64,000 bases of DNA from Zygnema cylindricum. Its lineage: Eukaryota > Streptophyta > Zygnematophyceae > Zygnematales > Zygnemataceae. Under the pieces are notes generated by a model. That model was not told where the DNA came from. It was given only the letters and a program-made list of their open reading frames with translations, and ran no database searches. The DNA lies in the NCBI GenBank assembly GCA_037447655.1, contig JBBHKE010003471.1:1-64000 (forward strand), read 5' to 3'. The position numbers and the translations under genes were made by a program. Shown here piece after piece: positions 1-11,143 of the stretch. How positions within the stretch are numbered: position 1 is the first letter of the stretch; every line of letters begins with the position of its first letter.

Positions 1-534
1 ACTGAATTCCTAACTCCAAAATATTCTAAGTCCTACATATAAAAAGTGAACCTACAGCTGATCTACACCGAACCACAATTACCGTGGTTTGCCGGTACAC
101 TAAACATTAATCAAACTTAACCCCGCCGTCTACCGTACAGATATTTACATCAATCCTTAACCCTAACCGCCGCTAAAGTACGCAGTCAAAGTTTGTCTGC
201 TGAAATGACAGCTCGGTCAATATTCCTCTTCCAAAAATGACTGCGAACTACGTCCACCGTCCGCGCATTCATTCATCACCGAAGATGAACCTCCACTTAT
301 AAATCTGGTCCCTCAAGTGAATCTGTACTTTGTCACCCAACTCAAATCAACTTGACTTCCACACGGACCGACACGTGTACATGGAGTGTACCAAATCTGT
401 GAACTCACTTTGGAGTTACATACCACACTAACTCTCATCTACGTCAACTCAGACTGTGCACAAAACAGACCAAGTTCGGAATCTCTTTCTCACACAAGAG
501 ATAAAGAGAGGACTAAAGGTTTCCAAAACCAACA
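1..534 (-). repeat. 3' LTR of the left copia element (truncated by the window edge)
   Basis: The LTR starts at 534 on the minus strand with TGTTGGTTTTGGAAACC. Just upstream (535-546) is the polypurine tract GGTTTAGGGGAG. The sequence matches the 5' LTR of the same element (5876-6672 plus 7313-7367) and both LTRs of the right copy. The far end of this LTR lies outside the window. Confidence 0.85.
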
Positions 535-557
535 CTCCCCTAAACCTTTAGACTCTC

Positions 558-785
558 TTAGCCACTAAGTCCACATGCCTCTCTACAAAACTTCAATTTA
601 TGTGTAGGTAAAGGCGTAGTCATCATATCTGCTACCATCATCTCATGTGGCAAATAAATGAGTTTCAAAATTTTGTTCATCACCTTCTCTCTTACAAAAT
701 GAAGCTTGATATCAATATGCTTGCTTTTCAAGTGATGACTTGGGTTAGATGCAATCGCTATAGCTGCCTGGTTGTCACACCACAC
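558..785 (-). pseudogene. Copia RNase H, C-terminal fragment
   Basis: Encodes the conserved C-terminal copia RNase H motif WCDNQAAIAIASNP followed by HLKSKHIDIKLHFVRE, then a stop just before the polypurine tract and 3' LTR. The N-terminal half of the same domain is at 2101-2414. The two halves were split by the nested LTR at 791-2095, which carries TATTT duplications. Removing that insertion joins ..RPQI to VWCDN.. in frame with the family consensus. Confidence 0.85.
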
Positions 786-790
786 TATTT

Positions 791-2095
791 TGTTGGTTTT
801 TGGAAAATGAGTTTCGTGCGTACATAATGTTCCGTGAGTACAGTACGCGATTTATATTTGTTATGTTATCTGGATTTACAGTGGAGGTTTGAAAGGATAT
901 GCGAATTGGGCGGAGTAATGATACTAACTGTTTTGGGATGTACGTAATTATTTGAGTGACGGTTGAACAAAAAAAAATAAGGAAGGAGTGTGGACTCAGT
1001 GGCTGAAGGAGTCTAAAGGTTTGGGGGAGTGTTGGTTTTTGGAAACCTTTAGTCCTCTCTATATCACATTGTTATGCTGCCATGCTGCGCTGGTCACACC
1101 GCAGCCATTGCAGCATGTATGGAAAAGATATTGTGCTGCCATGCTGAGCTAGTCACATCGCAGTCATAACAACTTGCGTACTAGGTATTAAGAGTATTCG
1201 AACGTACGACATTGGACTTCAAGTGACGCGAAGAAACATAGACGAAAGTGCGAAATGTGATGGAGAAATGGAAGGCGGATCGCGAAGCAATCTGATGATT
1301 AATATTCGAAATGAGTTTAATTGTACCTCGGCCGTACGAAACATAATGCGGCGGTCAAACATGTGATGAATTGGATCCCACCAGAGCTACGGACGGGGGC
1401 GCCGTCAGTTTGGTGAGGGACGCGAAATCGCGTCCATGACATGATATTTATTTTGGACGGTCCCGATTCGTTCGACTGAATTCGTAAGACTTGTAAATAT
1501 TTAACAATGTTTGTCCTGTGTATAAATTATTATTGTAGATCTCAAGTACACTAACATTAATAGAGGTAGTTGATTGATTGCGTACGGCTGTTATGCCTCC
1601 GTACACTTAGTAGTAAGATGTAGTGTATATTTGTAGGACTTAGTCATTTCTACACTTAGGAACCTTTTAGACAGAAACTGTTTTTTTTTGCTCCTTTTTG
1701 GGAATTTCATCTGAGAATTTCTCTCCGTTATATCGGCAGAATTATCTGAAATTTTGCATGTGTGTTCCCCCTTGTATTGGAAATACTGTGGCAGATTTTC
1801 AGACCTATTGTGTGTCTGATTTGCTTGGGGCTTCATTGTGAAGTTGGTCAGATTTATCAAAGTTCTGGCAGGCTGTTTTTCTGCAACTTTGATTGGGTGT
1901 TGTGATAATTCTGTTTGGTATTGTTATATGGAAATTGATGGGAATACTGAGTGGTCTAGGAAATATCTGCTTGAGTAGTTTCAGCTTGGTTTGGTTATTC
2001 TGTAGAATTCTGATTGGAATCAAAGTAGGGTGTTTTGGGGTAGTCTGTGGTGCTTCCGAGGGTACATTTATGGCTGAAAATGGCTGTGAACAATA
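791..2095 (+). mobile_element. Solo LTR (about 1.3 kb) nested in the copia RNase H
   Basis: Begins TGTTGGTTTTTGG and is flanked by the 5-bp target duplication TATTT at 786-790 and 2096-2100. It matches both LTRs of the full-length nested element at 44849-49270, which sits at the same target position in the right duplicated copy. A polypurine-like tract (TTTGGGGGAG) followed by a second TGTTGGTTTTTGG occurs inside the LTR at 1021-1043. The last bases include a gag start (MAENG..), so the LTR carries the gag ATG. The internal region was presumably lost by LTR-LTR recombination. Confidence 0.85.
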
Positions 2096-2100
2096 TATTT

Positions 2101-2414
2101 GAGGTCTAGATTGCATAAAGTGAAGTTCTTGAAGAAGAGAATTTACCCACAGTAACTCCTAGATAGCTAAGCTGGCTGCCATGTATTGAACCTCCATTGT
2201 AGACTGAGCTTTGACTTTCTGAAGCTTGCTGCTCCTGCAGCAGCATGTTCCAGTTTTGATCTTTAGAATGAATCCAGTGGTGGAACGACGGCTTGGCATG
2301 TCTTCGTATCTCGCATCGCTCCAAGTTTGAATCTTGACCTCTTCTCCACCGAGAGCAAGTCGTAGATTTCGTGTCCTTGCAAGATGTTGAAGGTCCCTCT
2401 TTGCTGCCTCTCAA
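2101..2414 (-). pseudogene. Copia RNase H, N-terminal fragment
   Basis: Frameshifted remnant with recognisable RNase H pieces: a stretch resembling AEYMAASLAI..ELLW around 2140-2200 and the LLQELHFMQSRPQI segment ending at the nested LTR junction (2100). It continues at 785-558 beyond the insertion. Confidence 0.75.
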
Positions 2415-3335
2415 TCCGATCTCCTCGGATTTTTTAAACTCCGGCTTAGAGCACCAACTGCTGCCGCAATGTGCGGACGTGTGCAGTTCATGATGTAAAT
2501 TACGCTCCCGACAATCTGATGATATAGAATGGCAGCCATAGAATCTGCCTCCCTTGATTCTAAGGTGTCATCAAAAATGAATCCTCCCTCGGTCTCTATG
2601 CCTTCCACCTTTTGCATGAATTCCATGGGAGTGGCACTTCCCTTTACCTCTCCCATGCCAAACTTCTCAAGCATATTCCTAATTGCTCCTTGCTGTGTTA
2701 GATAGATTATTCTCCTTTCTCTATCCTCTTCTACTAGAATCCCGAGAATGTAGTTTATCTCCCCTAAATCTTTTATCTCAACTCTCAAATTGAAGGCTAC
2801 CTTTATTTTCTTAATCTCATTTAATGTATTACTCAGTAGCAACAAATCATCTACATACATCGCAATGTAAATAATTCCATCTTCCCATTGGATAACATAG
2901 ACTGAGTGATCTGAACTAATCCTCACAAAACCGAGACCAGTTAGAAACTCATCTAGTTTCAGACCATACAAAAGTCTGCTTTAGACCATACAAAGATTTT
3001 AATAGTTTACAGACCAAATTTTCTTTTCCGGTCTCTTCATACATTTTAGGCTGCTTCATATATATTACTTCCTCTAAATCTCCATGTGAGAAAGATATCT
3101 TAACATCCATTTGATATAATTCCATATCCTTAATGGCTGCTAAAGATAAAAGAATTCTAACAGTTGGAAACCGGACAACGAGGAAGAAAGTCTCCTCATA
3201 GTCAATTCCTTTCTTCTGATTATAGCCCATTGCAACAAGCGTAGCCTTATATCTTTCAATAGAATATTCCAGATTCAGCTTAACTTTGAAGACCCACTTA
3301 CAACTGATGGCCTTTCGATTCGGCGGAAGCTCCAC
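2411..3335 (-). pseudogene. Copia reverse transcriptase (frameshifted)
   Basis: Two overlapping open stretches make up a RVT_2-type reverse transcriptase. The first (3335-2949) starts with the RT N-terminal motif AISCKWVFKVK and includes QMDVKISFSHGDLEEVIYMKQP, carrying the first catalytic Asp region. The second (2971-2411) holds the polymerase box YVDDLLLLS, with YVDD encoded at 2846-2857, and ends in the connection segment to RNase H (YIMNCTRPHIAAAVGALSR). A frameshift lies near 2950-2970. The YVDD box is intact here, whereas the right-hand copy has a stop within it (50032-50034). Confidence 0.9.
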
Positions 3336-3413
3336 AATTTCCTAAGTTTGCTCCTCTATTATCGATCGCATTTCATCATTCCCCGAAGAGATTCATTGTT
3401 CCTTTTCTGAGGC

Positions 3414-5000
3414 TTAAAAAGCTTCATGTATGGTGACCGGCTCCATTGTGGTCGCAGATAATAGAGCATGTTCCACCGGTTCACCTCGCAGCCTGTTGCT
3501 TTGCCTTCTTCCCCTCGGAAAATCTGAGGCTGGAATTGTTAGATCCGTACATTGCCCTTGAGGAGGAGGAGGAGGAGGAGGATGACCTTGCTGTACAGGT
3601 TGAACAACTGAAATGACCGGAGAGACCGGAGTAGGAATAGAGGAAGAACTTGTGAAAGAGGAAAGATGAACATTTTTAAAAATTACATATTCTTGATTTT
3701 TGGCGTTTTTCTCAAAATCTATCATGCCAAAAACATCAACCGATTTTCTTTTTTCCTTAACCTGAATATTCCTAGCAACCTGTAGAGTTTGCCTATCTGG
3801 GTTGTAAATTCTATAGCCTAGTGACTCATCATCATAACCCATAAAAGTTTAGAAATAGGAAGATTATCTAAAATAAATTTTTTGCTGCCAAAAACCCGGA
3901 AGTGACTTACATTGGGTTTCCTTCCGGTCCACATTTCATAGGGTGTTTTCTCCTTTACCGCCTTAGTTTCTATTCTATTCCTAATATAAGATGCACAAGA
4001 GAAAGCTTCACCCCAAAACTTGAAATCTATCCCCTTATCCAACATCATAGATTTTGCGCTCTCCGTCAAGGTTCAGTTAAGTCTTTCGAATACCCCGTTT
4101 TGCTCCACAGTATAGGGAACTGTAAATTGACAAGAGATGTTGTTTTCCCTTAAATAATCCGAGAATGCATTCGAAATATATTTTCCATCGCTGTTGGACC
4201 GAATAGAGAGAATGGGCTTCCCGTGAAGCTTTTCCGCCCAAGTTCGGAAATGCTTGAAGTGAGTGAACACTTCACTCTTCTCCTTCATGAAGTATTCTCT
4301 GTTGTATTGCAAGAAGTCATCCGTAAATGTAACTCGAAACCGGTTGCCATTGAGGGGAGGAACTTTAGATGGTCCCCACACGTTTGAATGAATGATTTGC
4401 AGCAAATTCGTAGCCCGGCTATCCGCGGTCTCAGGTAGGGGTAGCTTGTGAAGCTTCCCCAAAGCACAACCATCACATACATGAGACTCTTTTTGTCCTA
4501 ATATGACACCATCTATCGTATTGTGTTTCACCATATTATCAAGTTTTTCATGATGAACATGACCAAACCTCTTATGCCACAAAAAATTTTCCGGAAGGAC
4601 ACTAGAGTATGCAAAGTCAATTTCATTAGCCAAGTCCATCCCATGCAGCAAGTTTGGGCCTCTAGTTCCTACCAAGGCTACTCTCCCATCTTTGCTTACT
4701 ACCTTTTTCCCATTCTTTTGCAGAATTTCAAAACCTTTCATTTCAGCCACCGAAGTGGAAAATATATTTTTGTTAAACTTTGGAATATATAGAACATCAT
4801 GTAAGGTTCTCTTTACAATTTGACCATTTATGTCACATGCTAACTCCACGCTTCCCTTTGCTATAGCCTCCACACTGGTGTCATCCGCGAAATAAATTCG
4901 ATGAGTGAGAATTGGAGTAAGGGTTTTAAAGTTAGCCCGGTTGCTACACATGTGGGAAGAGCACCCGGAGTGCATAATCCGTCAATTCTCTTGAGGCCTT
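3414..5000 (-). pseudogene. Copia protease, GAG-pre-integrase and integrase (broken frames)
   Basis: The 4975-4073 segment carries the aspartic protease motif as MHSGCSSHMC, where the family has DSG (His codon 4970-4972). It continues into the GAG-pre-integrase zinc region (H..H..C..C within HKRFGHVHHEKLDNM to CDGCALGKLHKLP). The integrase core follows with IIHSNVWGP, in which the first catalytic Asp has become Asn at 4382-4384, and a later QFTVPYTVEQNGVFERLN block. Segments 4069-3818 and 3842-3414 carry the integrase C-terminal part (MLDKGIDFKFWGEAF, TPYEMWTGRKPNV) and the linker to RT. The active-site changes and stops mark it as inactive. Confidence 0.88.
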
Positions 5001-5159
5001 TCCATGAGATCTTTTTCCCCCAACGGTTCGTCTCGTGGCGTCTTGTTGAATGCAAGGAACGCCGCATTTTTCACCGGTAGTTTTGACGCCGACTCATTTA
5101 AACGTGGTTCCTTCGATCGCACCTTCCATCCCGCACGATAAATTCCTGTTTCAGACGCT

Positions 5160-5934
5160 TTTATAAATGCCGTACACAGCCGGAAAACATGACCTTGACC
5201 GAAGCAATAGATACACCTATCATATTGCCTATAATTAGGATTAGGTTGAAGTTCCTATTTCCGAAAAATCCAGCCGGCCTATATGTCTGAGCATTGTAAG
5301 CTACCGCTGATTTTCCATCATTCAATGCTATCTAAGTTGCCTTTTCCTCTAGAATGTAAGCTTGAGCTACAACTATATTCCATCTAGCCTTCTCTAACTT
5401 TTTCAACTGTTCAACGGCTCCTTTATATTCAGCAAGAAGCCCTCTCATTATAATCATAGCTTGATGATAGGGAGGAAGATTCCCCCCGGAACATGCATTT
5501 TCTGACAACAAAAGCTTCAAGCCATTACAATAGGAGTTCATATCACCCCCGGTAAATTTATAATCCCAAATTTTCTTAGCAGTTATAACCTCATTCTGCT
5601 CACTAGCTAGGACATAAGACTCCCGCAAAGCCTTCCATATATCAAATGCTTTAAAGATATTGATATATGTCATGTTCAAATCTTCGGACAAGAGTAATTT
5701 GAGAACATGCAATGCATCCTCATTCTTCTTTTCAAAGTCCGGATCCGTATCCGGAAGAACACCGGAAATCGCATCATACAACCTTACTTGCTTAAGGTAA
5801 GACTTAGTCATATTCGCCCAATATAAATATTTTTGGCCATTAAACACCAGGATCTGTGAGGGTGGTCCCGTGACCTGTTGATTTGAGGCAACCGGTTCCC
5901 GAGAGGAAGAAGATGAAGCACCAGCAGTTGCCAT
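5160..5934 (-). pseudogene. Copia Gag with CCHC zinc knuckle
   Basis: 5934-5332 encodes a copia-type Gag (UBN2-like fold) with the signature LVFNGQKYLYWANMTKSYLKQ region near residues 29-50 and the VITAKKIWDYKF block. The start codon lies inside the 5' LTR, which ends at 5876, so about 19 Gag residues are LTR-encoded. After a frameshift, a CX2CX4HX4C zinc knuckle (CIYCFGQGHVFRLC) is readable at about 5174-5216. Gag and the zinc knuckle are no longer in one frame. Confidence 0.85.
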
Positions 5935-7367
5935 AATATTCAGATTACAAAAGAGGAAACTCTCACAAAGACCACAAAAGGACCGAATTCACAATGAAGC
6001 CCCAAGCAGACCACAAACACACTAGGTCTGCAAATTTTTCACAATATAAACAATATAACAAAGAAAACACATGCATAATTTCTCAAGGTTTTGCCAAAAG
6101 ATCAGAATGGTCTTGCAATTCAAAAAGACACAAAAACTGCTTTGCAGTTTTCCATACACTGAATTCCTAACTCCAAAATATTCTAAGTCCTACATATACA
6201 AAGTGAACCTACAGCTGATCTACACCAAACTACAATTACCGTGGTCTGCCGGTACACTAAACATTAATCAAACTTAACCTCGCTGTCTACCGTACAAGTA
6301 TTTACATCAATCCTTAACCCTAGCCGAAGCTAAAGTACGTAGTCAAAGTTCGTCTGCACATCAATCCTTAACCCTAGCCGAAGCTAAAGTACGTAGTCAA
6401 AGTTCGTCTGCTGAAATGAGGGCTCGGTCAATATTTCTCTTCCAAAAATGACGGCGAACTCCGTCCGCCGTCCGCGCATTCGTTCATCACCGAAGATGAA
6501 CCTTCACGTGTAAATCTGGTCCCTCAAGTGAATCTGTACTTTGTCACCCAACTCAAACAAGCTTGATTTCCCTACGGACACGTGTACATGGAGTGTACCA
6601 AATCTGTGAACTCCCTTTGTAGTTACATACCACACTAACTCTCGTCTACGTCAACTCAATTTGTACACAAAACTGACTAAGGGTGCGTCTCTGTGTGCTT
6701 AAGGGGTATTTTTCTGTCGTTTTCCTCTAAAACTTAGATCCGTACCGCGTAAGTTTCAACCGTATAAAAAAATATAAAAAAAGAGAAGTACATTTTGCGT
6801 CATTGTCGAATTTCAGATGTACTACATGTTGTCGTCTTGTGTTCTTCGACCCACAGCCACGCCAAAAAACGTCATCATCAAACTTTTCTTTAAAATTCAA
6901 GGCTGATGTGTTTTAAAACAAATGATTTTTCAAAAACAAATAGGAACACGTATTCGCATGTGTAATTTTTTTTACAAAAAATTCAAACGAATTCAAGCGA
7001 CGGTGAAAGGTACAATATTCGCTATGTTTTGTCCGTTTCCGTCGATGAAAGTACACAATTTGTTTTGTTTTGTTGCATTTCGATTTGTACGGACTTTTCC
7101 AATTCAGGGGTCTGAAAATTCCGATGCCATTTTGACCAAATCGTGAGAAATCTCTTAAGTCGCACATGCCGTCTCTCTCACGTATCATTGCATTCCCTCC
7201 TTCAAACTGCACTATTCTTCATCCTGTCGCGAGGCGACGGCTCTACGCTGACCGGTGGGAAGTCGGAGAAATCAGGCTCTAGGTTGACCCGTGGGAAGCT
7301 GGAGAAAACAATCAATTCTTTCTCACACACGAGATATAGAGAGGACTAAAGGTTTCCAAAACCAACA
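5876..7367 (-). repeat. 5' LTR of the left copia element, with an internal insertion
   Basis: Runs on the minus strand from TGTTGGTTTTGG (7367) to ..CAACA (5876). Next to it (5875-5861) is a degenerate version of the half-tRNA primer site seen in the gag-only elements. It is about 1.49 kb, against about 0.82 kb for the 3' LTR at 43776-44592, because roughly 640 bp (about 6673-7312) is inserted. The insert begins TAAGGGTGCGTCTCTGTG, similar to the end of the TIR element at 28853, but I cannot find a matching second end. The same insert is in the right copy (about 53994-54613). A short duplicated segment lies at about 6296-6413. Confidence 0.8.
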
Positions 7368-9378
7368 GAAAAGAGGAAGACGGTAAGTTGGAGTACCAAA
7401 GACGCCAAAAGTGGAGTACATTCAAATTTCCAAGATGACGTCAATTGTAGGCGTAAAATTTCCCAGGTGAAGATTGAATTTGGACTAAAACGATTGAAAA
7501 AATTGATTCTTTAACACATGAGCACACCCGTTTTTTCTACACCTATTACACTGGTTGGTGCTTAAAATACATATGGGTTGGATAATCGTATAAAGTGTTT
7601 CTTTACGTTTTTCGTGCACCAAAACTTTGGTCCAGAAAGCTGTCAAACAATCATATTGCTCAATAGTTAGGAGTCAAGTATGTTCTAAGATGTTCTCTCA
7701 TCCCGACATTGCTGTCGTTGTTCACACGTAATTAAAATTTCTCTAATCTCACTAATGACCATCCACTTGATGCTAAAAGAAATCTTCGTTGCTTCAATAA
7801 AAAGTATAAGTCATAAATGTTTGACAACTTCTCTTCCACTTCTCTTCCATTTTTGTAGTTTATTATAATGGTGATAGAGGAGGTGACCTCGATACACGGT
7901 GTTCTACAACCATCGGAGGAGCCCTTGTGTCATAGACCACCAAAGAACATCTCCTCAATAAAAGCTGAGTACATGGGGGCTACCCACGCCACCAAAGAAG
8001 CTATTTGACTTCGTACTCTTCTTGTATGTTTTCGGTTTTCTTGAACATCTTCGCTATCTACTCGGATTTTCTGGATGCTTTTGCTCAGATAGAAAACCTT
8101 TTTTATCATCGTCAAAAGAAGAACATTAAAGACGGACATTGACATTCAATGTTATTTCACCTTCGGGAAAAATTAGGATGGCATTCGTTATTTTCTTTAC
8201 TGCCAGACTTCCCTCATTCGTGCTAATTTCCTCAATGGCTCTTCACCCACTCCAGTCAGAGGAACATATTACTTTTGCTGGAATTGGCTACTAGGAAAGA
8301 GGCGGCGGTTGTCATCCTGCTTGTTATTAGTAGACAGTCCTCGATTTCAGGAACCAATTCCGTGTCATTAAAATTTCAACCATTTTGCATCCATCGCATG
8401 AGAATCTACTTGGTATATACTTGAATGTAGTTGTTACCAATGCGAAAAAAAATCCCAAGTTGACTGAATACTGTAATATGCTTTAATACATTAAATTCAC
8501 GATGAAAAATTTCAGTTTTCTCAGATCAACCGCCTTTCTCCATCCATCTTAGGTCTAATATGCTCCCGCCAATTCCACCTAAGGGTCGATTTCTATCTCT
8601 CTACATCTCTCTCTTCCTCTCGTCTTGGATATACCTCCAAATCGTTCCACTAAATAATAGAAATTCTGGTTGAACTTTCCTCTCTGAATTCCCTCCCAGC
8701 TCAGTTCTGATTTTATTTTCTCTCCCTCCCTTCCCATATCCAGGTCTATTTCTGCCTGGCTTGGTCCTACACAATTTTTTCTTACTTGTCTCTCCCGCCT
8801 TCCACCACCAGTCTATTTCCCTCAAGTCCCATTTAATGTCCCCTAAAATTAAACAGCAGCTGGGGTTTTAATGGGTTTAGTTCTTTCGTCGTAAGGAATT
8901 AGGAAGTAACCAAGATAAATAAATACATTGATAACTATTGATACAACTATCGATAACTATTGATACTCCTATTGGTATTTATTAATGCGAGCGAAGCTTT
9001 CCATTTTGGATTGGCCATAGCAGGAATTACACACCAAAAGCATCAAAAACGAAAGATGAATTATTACTTCAAAAATAGAAAAAGAGGGGAACAAATTTTC
9101 TGATTGTAACAAAGAAAATATTCAAATGTTTAAAGAGAGAAAAATTGAGGCTACCAATACTCCCGAAAAGAAAATAAACCCTCATCCTTTTCATCTTTGT
9201 GAACTAATTTATGTGCATACTTTTAACAGAAAGAAAAAAATAGAAATGTGTCTAAAATTGTAATACAATAAGAATAAACTGCTTCGCTATAAACTGAATA
9301 GTTAACTTTCGAAGTTTTTGTGTAAACCATTCTAGTATTACAGCAATACAGGGTGACGTTTTTTCCAGGTGATCAAAT
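7368..9378. repeat. Host flank shared by the two duplicated blocks (left copy)
   Basis: Nearly identical to 54666-56678 with a few substitutions and small indels; similarity ends abruptly at GATCAAAT (9371-9378). It contains a decayed RNase H fragment (7870-8025), a pyrimidine-rich stretch near 8580-8830 and AT-rich DNA. No host coding region is recognisable. The short open frames at 8145-7930 and 8825-8601 exist in both copies but resemble nothing I know. Confidence 0.8.
7870..8025 (+). pseudogene. Copia RNase H relic
   Basis: With one frameshift the plus strand reads a copia RNase H core: a DLDTR.STT..GALVS segment, then TTKEHLL, then KAEYMGATHATKEAI followed by a stop where Trp is expected and LRTLL. 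No LTR belonging to it is visible. The same relic occurs at about 55167-55323 in the right duplicate, so it predates the duplication. Confidence 0.7.
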
Positions 9379-9733
9379 AGACGTGGCAATGGAATTTTGG
9401 TGCTCGAAATTTGGATGTTTTGTATTTTGTAATTTTTATGCGAAATGAATTAATAAGCTTTGGATTTATTTCATTTTCTTTACTTTTGTTCCCAAAAGAG
9501 ATGAAACGTTGTGTTTATGTTGGATTATTTGATCTTTAAGTCGCAGTCAGTTATGAACTAATGAGTCTAATTTTTGTTGTCTATGAGTGAGTTATGATTG
9601 AAACTAAGTTTACAATCCCACGCGTAAACAGCCAGGTTCTGATCATATGCTAGGAATTTATCATTCATGCAAAATTAAGCTTTTCCAATGGTTAACCGCT
9701 CCTAATCCAATGAAACAGCTTTGGGACAAGATC
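9376..9733 (+). repeat. LEA downstream flank, inverted relative to the right copy
   Basis: About 330 bp here is the reverse complement of 56880-57206 and is related to 41488-41790, which lies downstream of an orphan LEA 3' end. From about 9700 to 9733 it switches to sequence matching LEA intron 1 (compare 59607-59635). This shows that LEA exons 2-3 and the terminator were removed from the left copy. Confidence 0.75.
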
Positions 9734-10249
9734 TGAAAGATAACAAACCAAATAAAATACACACACAACAATGGTGTTCCTCCAAAAACATTCAATATAT
9801 TAAGCACAATGCAAATACAACTTTTCTCCCTTCCTTTTACTTCTGACCTTTCTACGCCTCCTTAACAAGCTACGCCTCCAAAAGATAATAATACCACGAA
9901 TTCTCAACTAATATGTATAGGTACACGACTAGAAACACGTAAGTGTCAACGTAGTGAAATGAACGACCGACAAGTTGAACCAAATAGAAAAACACGGTAC
10001 GACTAGGAAAGTCAACCGCGAGCCAACTTGAATCACACGATACGACTTGAACTTACGTGAACCGAAACTACCAAGCAATTTCCACGTCACTTCTATAGTT
10101 CTATTCAAACATACGTGAAACGACATGAACATTTGATTTATGTGTCACTACAAATATCCAGCGACGAAACTACTTTGTCGCTGGTCATCGCCACTTTAGC
10201 TACGAGAATGACTCGTCGCTAAAAGAGTTCTCAGTACCATATCCTAACA
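9734..10249 (-). repeat. 3' LTR of the RT-deleted copia element
   Basis: Matches 14545-15063 closely. It starts at 10249 (TGTTAGGATATGG) directly downstream of a purine tract and ends TTATCTTTCA at 9734. Confidence 0.9.
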
Positions 10250-10385
10250 TTCCCCCTCTTACTAAGACACTCAAAGCCCCCTCTTACTCCATGCCCACTA
10301 ACTTCTTTCCCATTTAATATACTTCCTTTAATGTTGCTTTGGTTAACATATCAGCAGCTTGCTCTTCTGTAGGTACAAACACAAA

Positions 10386-11069
10386 TTAAACTTCTTTTTT
10401 CGCAACCAAATCTTGAACAAAATGCCACTGAATTTTAATGTGTTTAGTGCGCTTATGCAAAATACGATTTTTACTAAGTGCAATGGAAGACATATTATCA
10501 CTTAGTATTTGCATGCATTCTTTTTCCACTCCAACCTCCGATAGAAATTCTTTAATCCTCACTCCATTCTTTGCAGCATGACATGCAGCCATATACTCCA
10601 CTTCCGTAGATGAAAGTGCCACAGTAGGTTGCAAACGGGAATTCCACGAGATAGCTCCTCCTACAAGTAAAAACACATATCTTGACGTAAACCTTCCTGT
10701 ATCATGGTCCCCTCCATAGTGGGCATCACAATATCCATAACAATTCAAGCTCTCACCTTTCCTATAAACAATTCCAAGACTAAGTGTTCCAGCCAAATAT
10801 CTAAAGATTCTCTTCACTGCCTCCCAATGAATTTCTTTCGGATTGCTAGAATACCGACTAACCACATTCACTGCGGCACTAATGTCTGTCCTAGTTTCAA
10901 CACTCAAATACATTAAACTTCCGACCGTCTCCCTATACGTGGCATCAACTTCGAGACTTTTAACAAAGTTAGAAGGCTTGTCACGAGGATCAAGAGGAGT
11001 GCCAAGTGGCTTACAATCTAAGAACCCAAACATTTCTAGTACCTCTTTTGCATATTGCTCCTGGCTCAA
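10386..11069 (-). pseudogene. Copia RT C-terminus and RNase H
   Basis: Starts at MSQEQYAKEVLEMFGF, the end of the reverse transcriptase domain. It passes through VGSLMYLSVETRTDISAAV and a complete-looking RNase H with TRFTSRYVFLL, LSSTEVEYMAACHAAKNG and ILHKRTKHIKIQWHFVQD. In place of the usual start of RNase H strand 1, CDAHYGGD is visible. The frame is open for 227 residues, which suggests the element is not very old. Upstream it abuts a tandem duplicate of its own first about 50 bp (11029-11120). Confidence 0.85.
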
Positions 11070-11143
11070 CTTAAGAACCCAAACATTTCTAGTACCTCTT
11101 TTGCATATTGCTCTTGGTGCAAATATTCAATACCTTCCTTCTT

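Larger units (their letters stand above)
1..7367 (-). mobile_element. Ty1/copia LTR retrotransposon, left duplicated copy (3' LTR runs off the window)
   Basis: Read on the minus strand the order is 5' LTR (7367-5876), gag, CCHC finger, protease, GAG-pre-integrase and integrase, reverse transcriptase, RNase H, polypurine tract, 3' LTR (534 to beyond 1). This PR-IN-RT-RH order defines Ty1/copia. The right flank GAAAA (7368-7372) matches the target duplication of the complete copy at 43776-54665, so both descend from one insertion that was later duplicated. Frames are broken by stops and frameshifts. Two active-site residues are changed: protease DSG reads HSG, and the first integrase Asp reads Asn. 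RNase H is split by a nested solo LTR at 791-2095. The element is dead as an autonomous unit. Confidence 0.9.
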
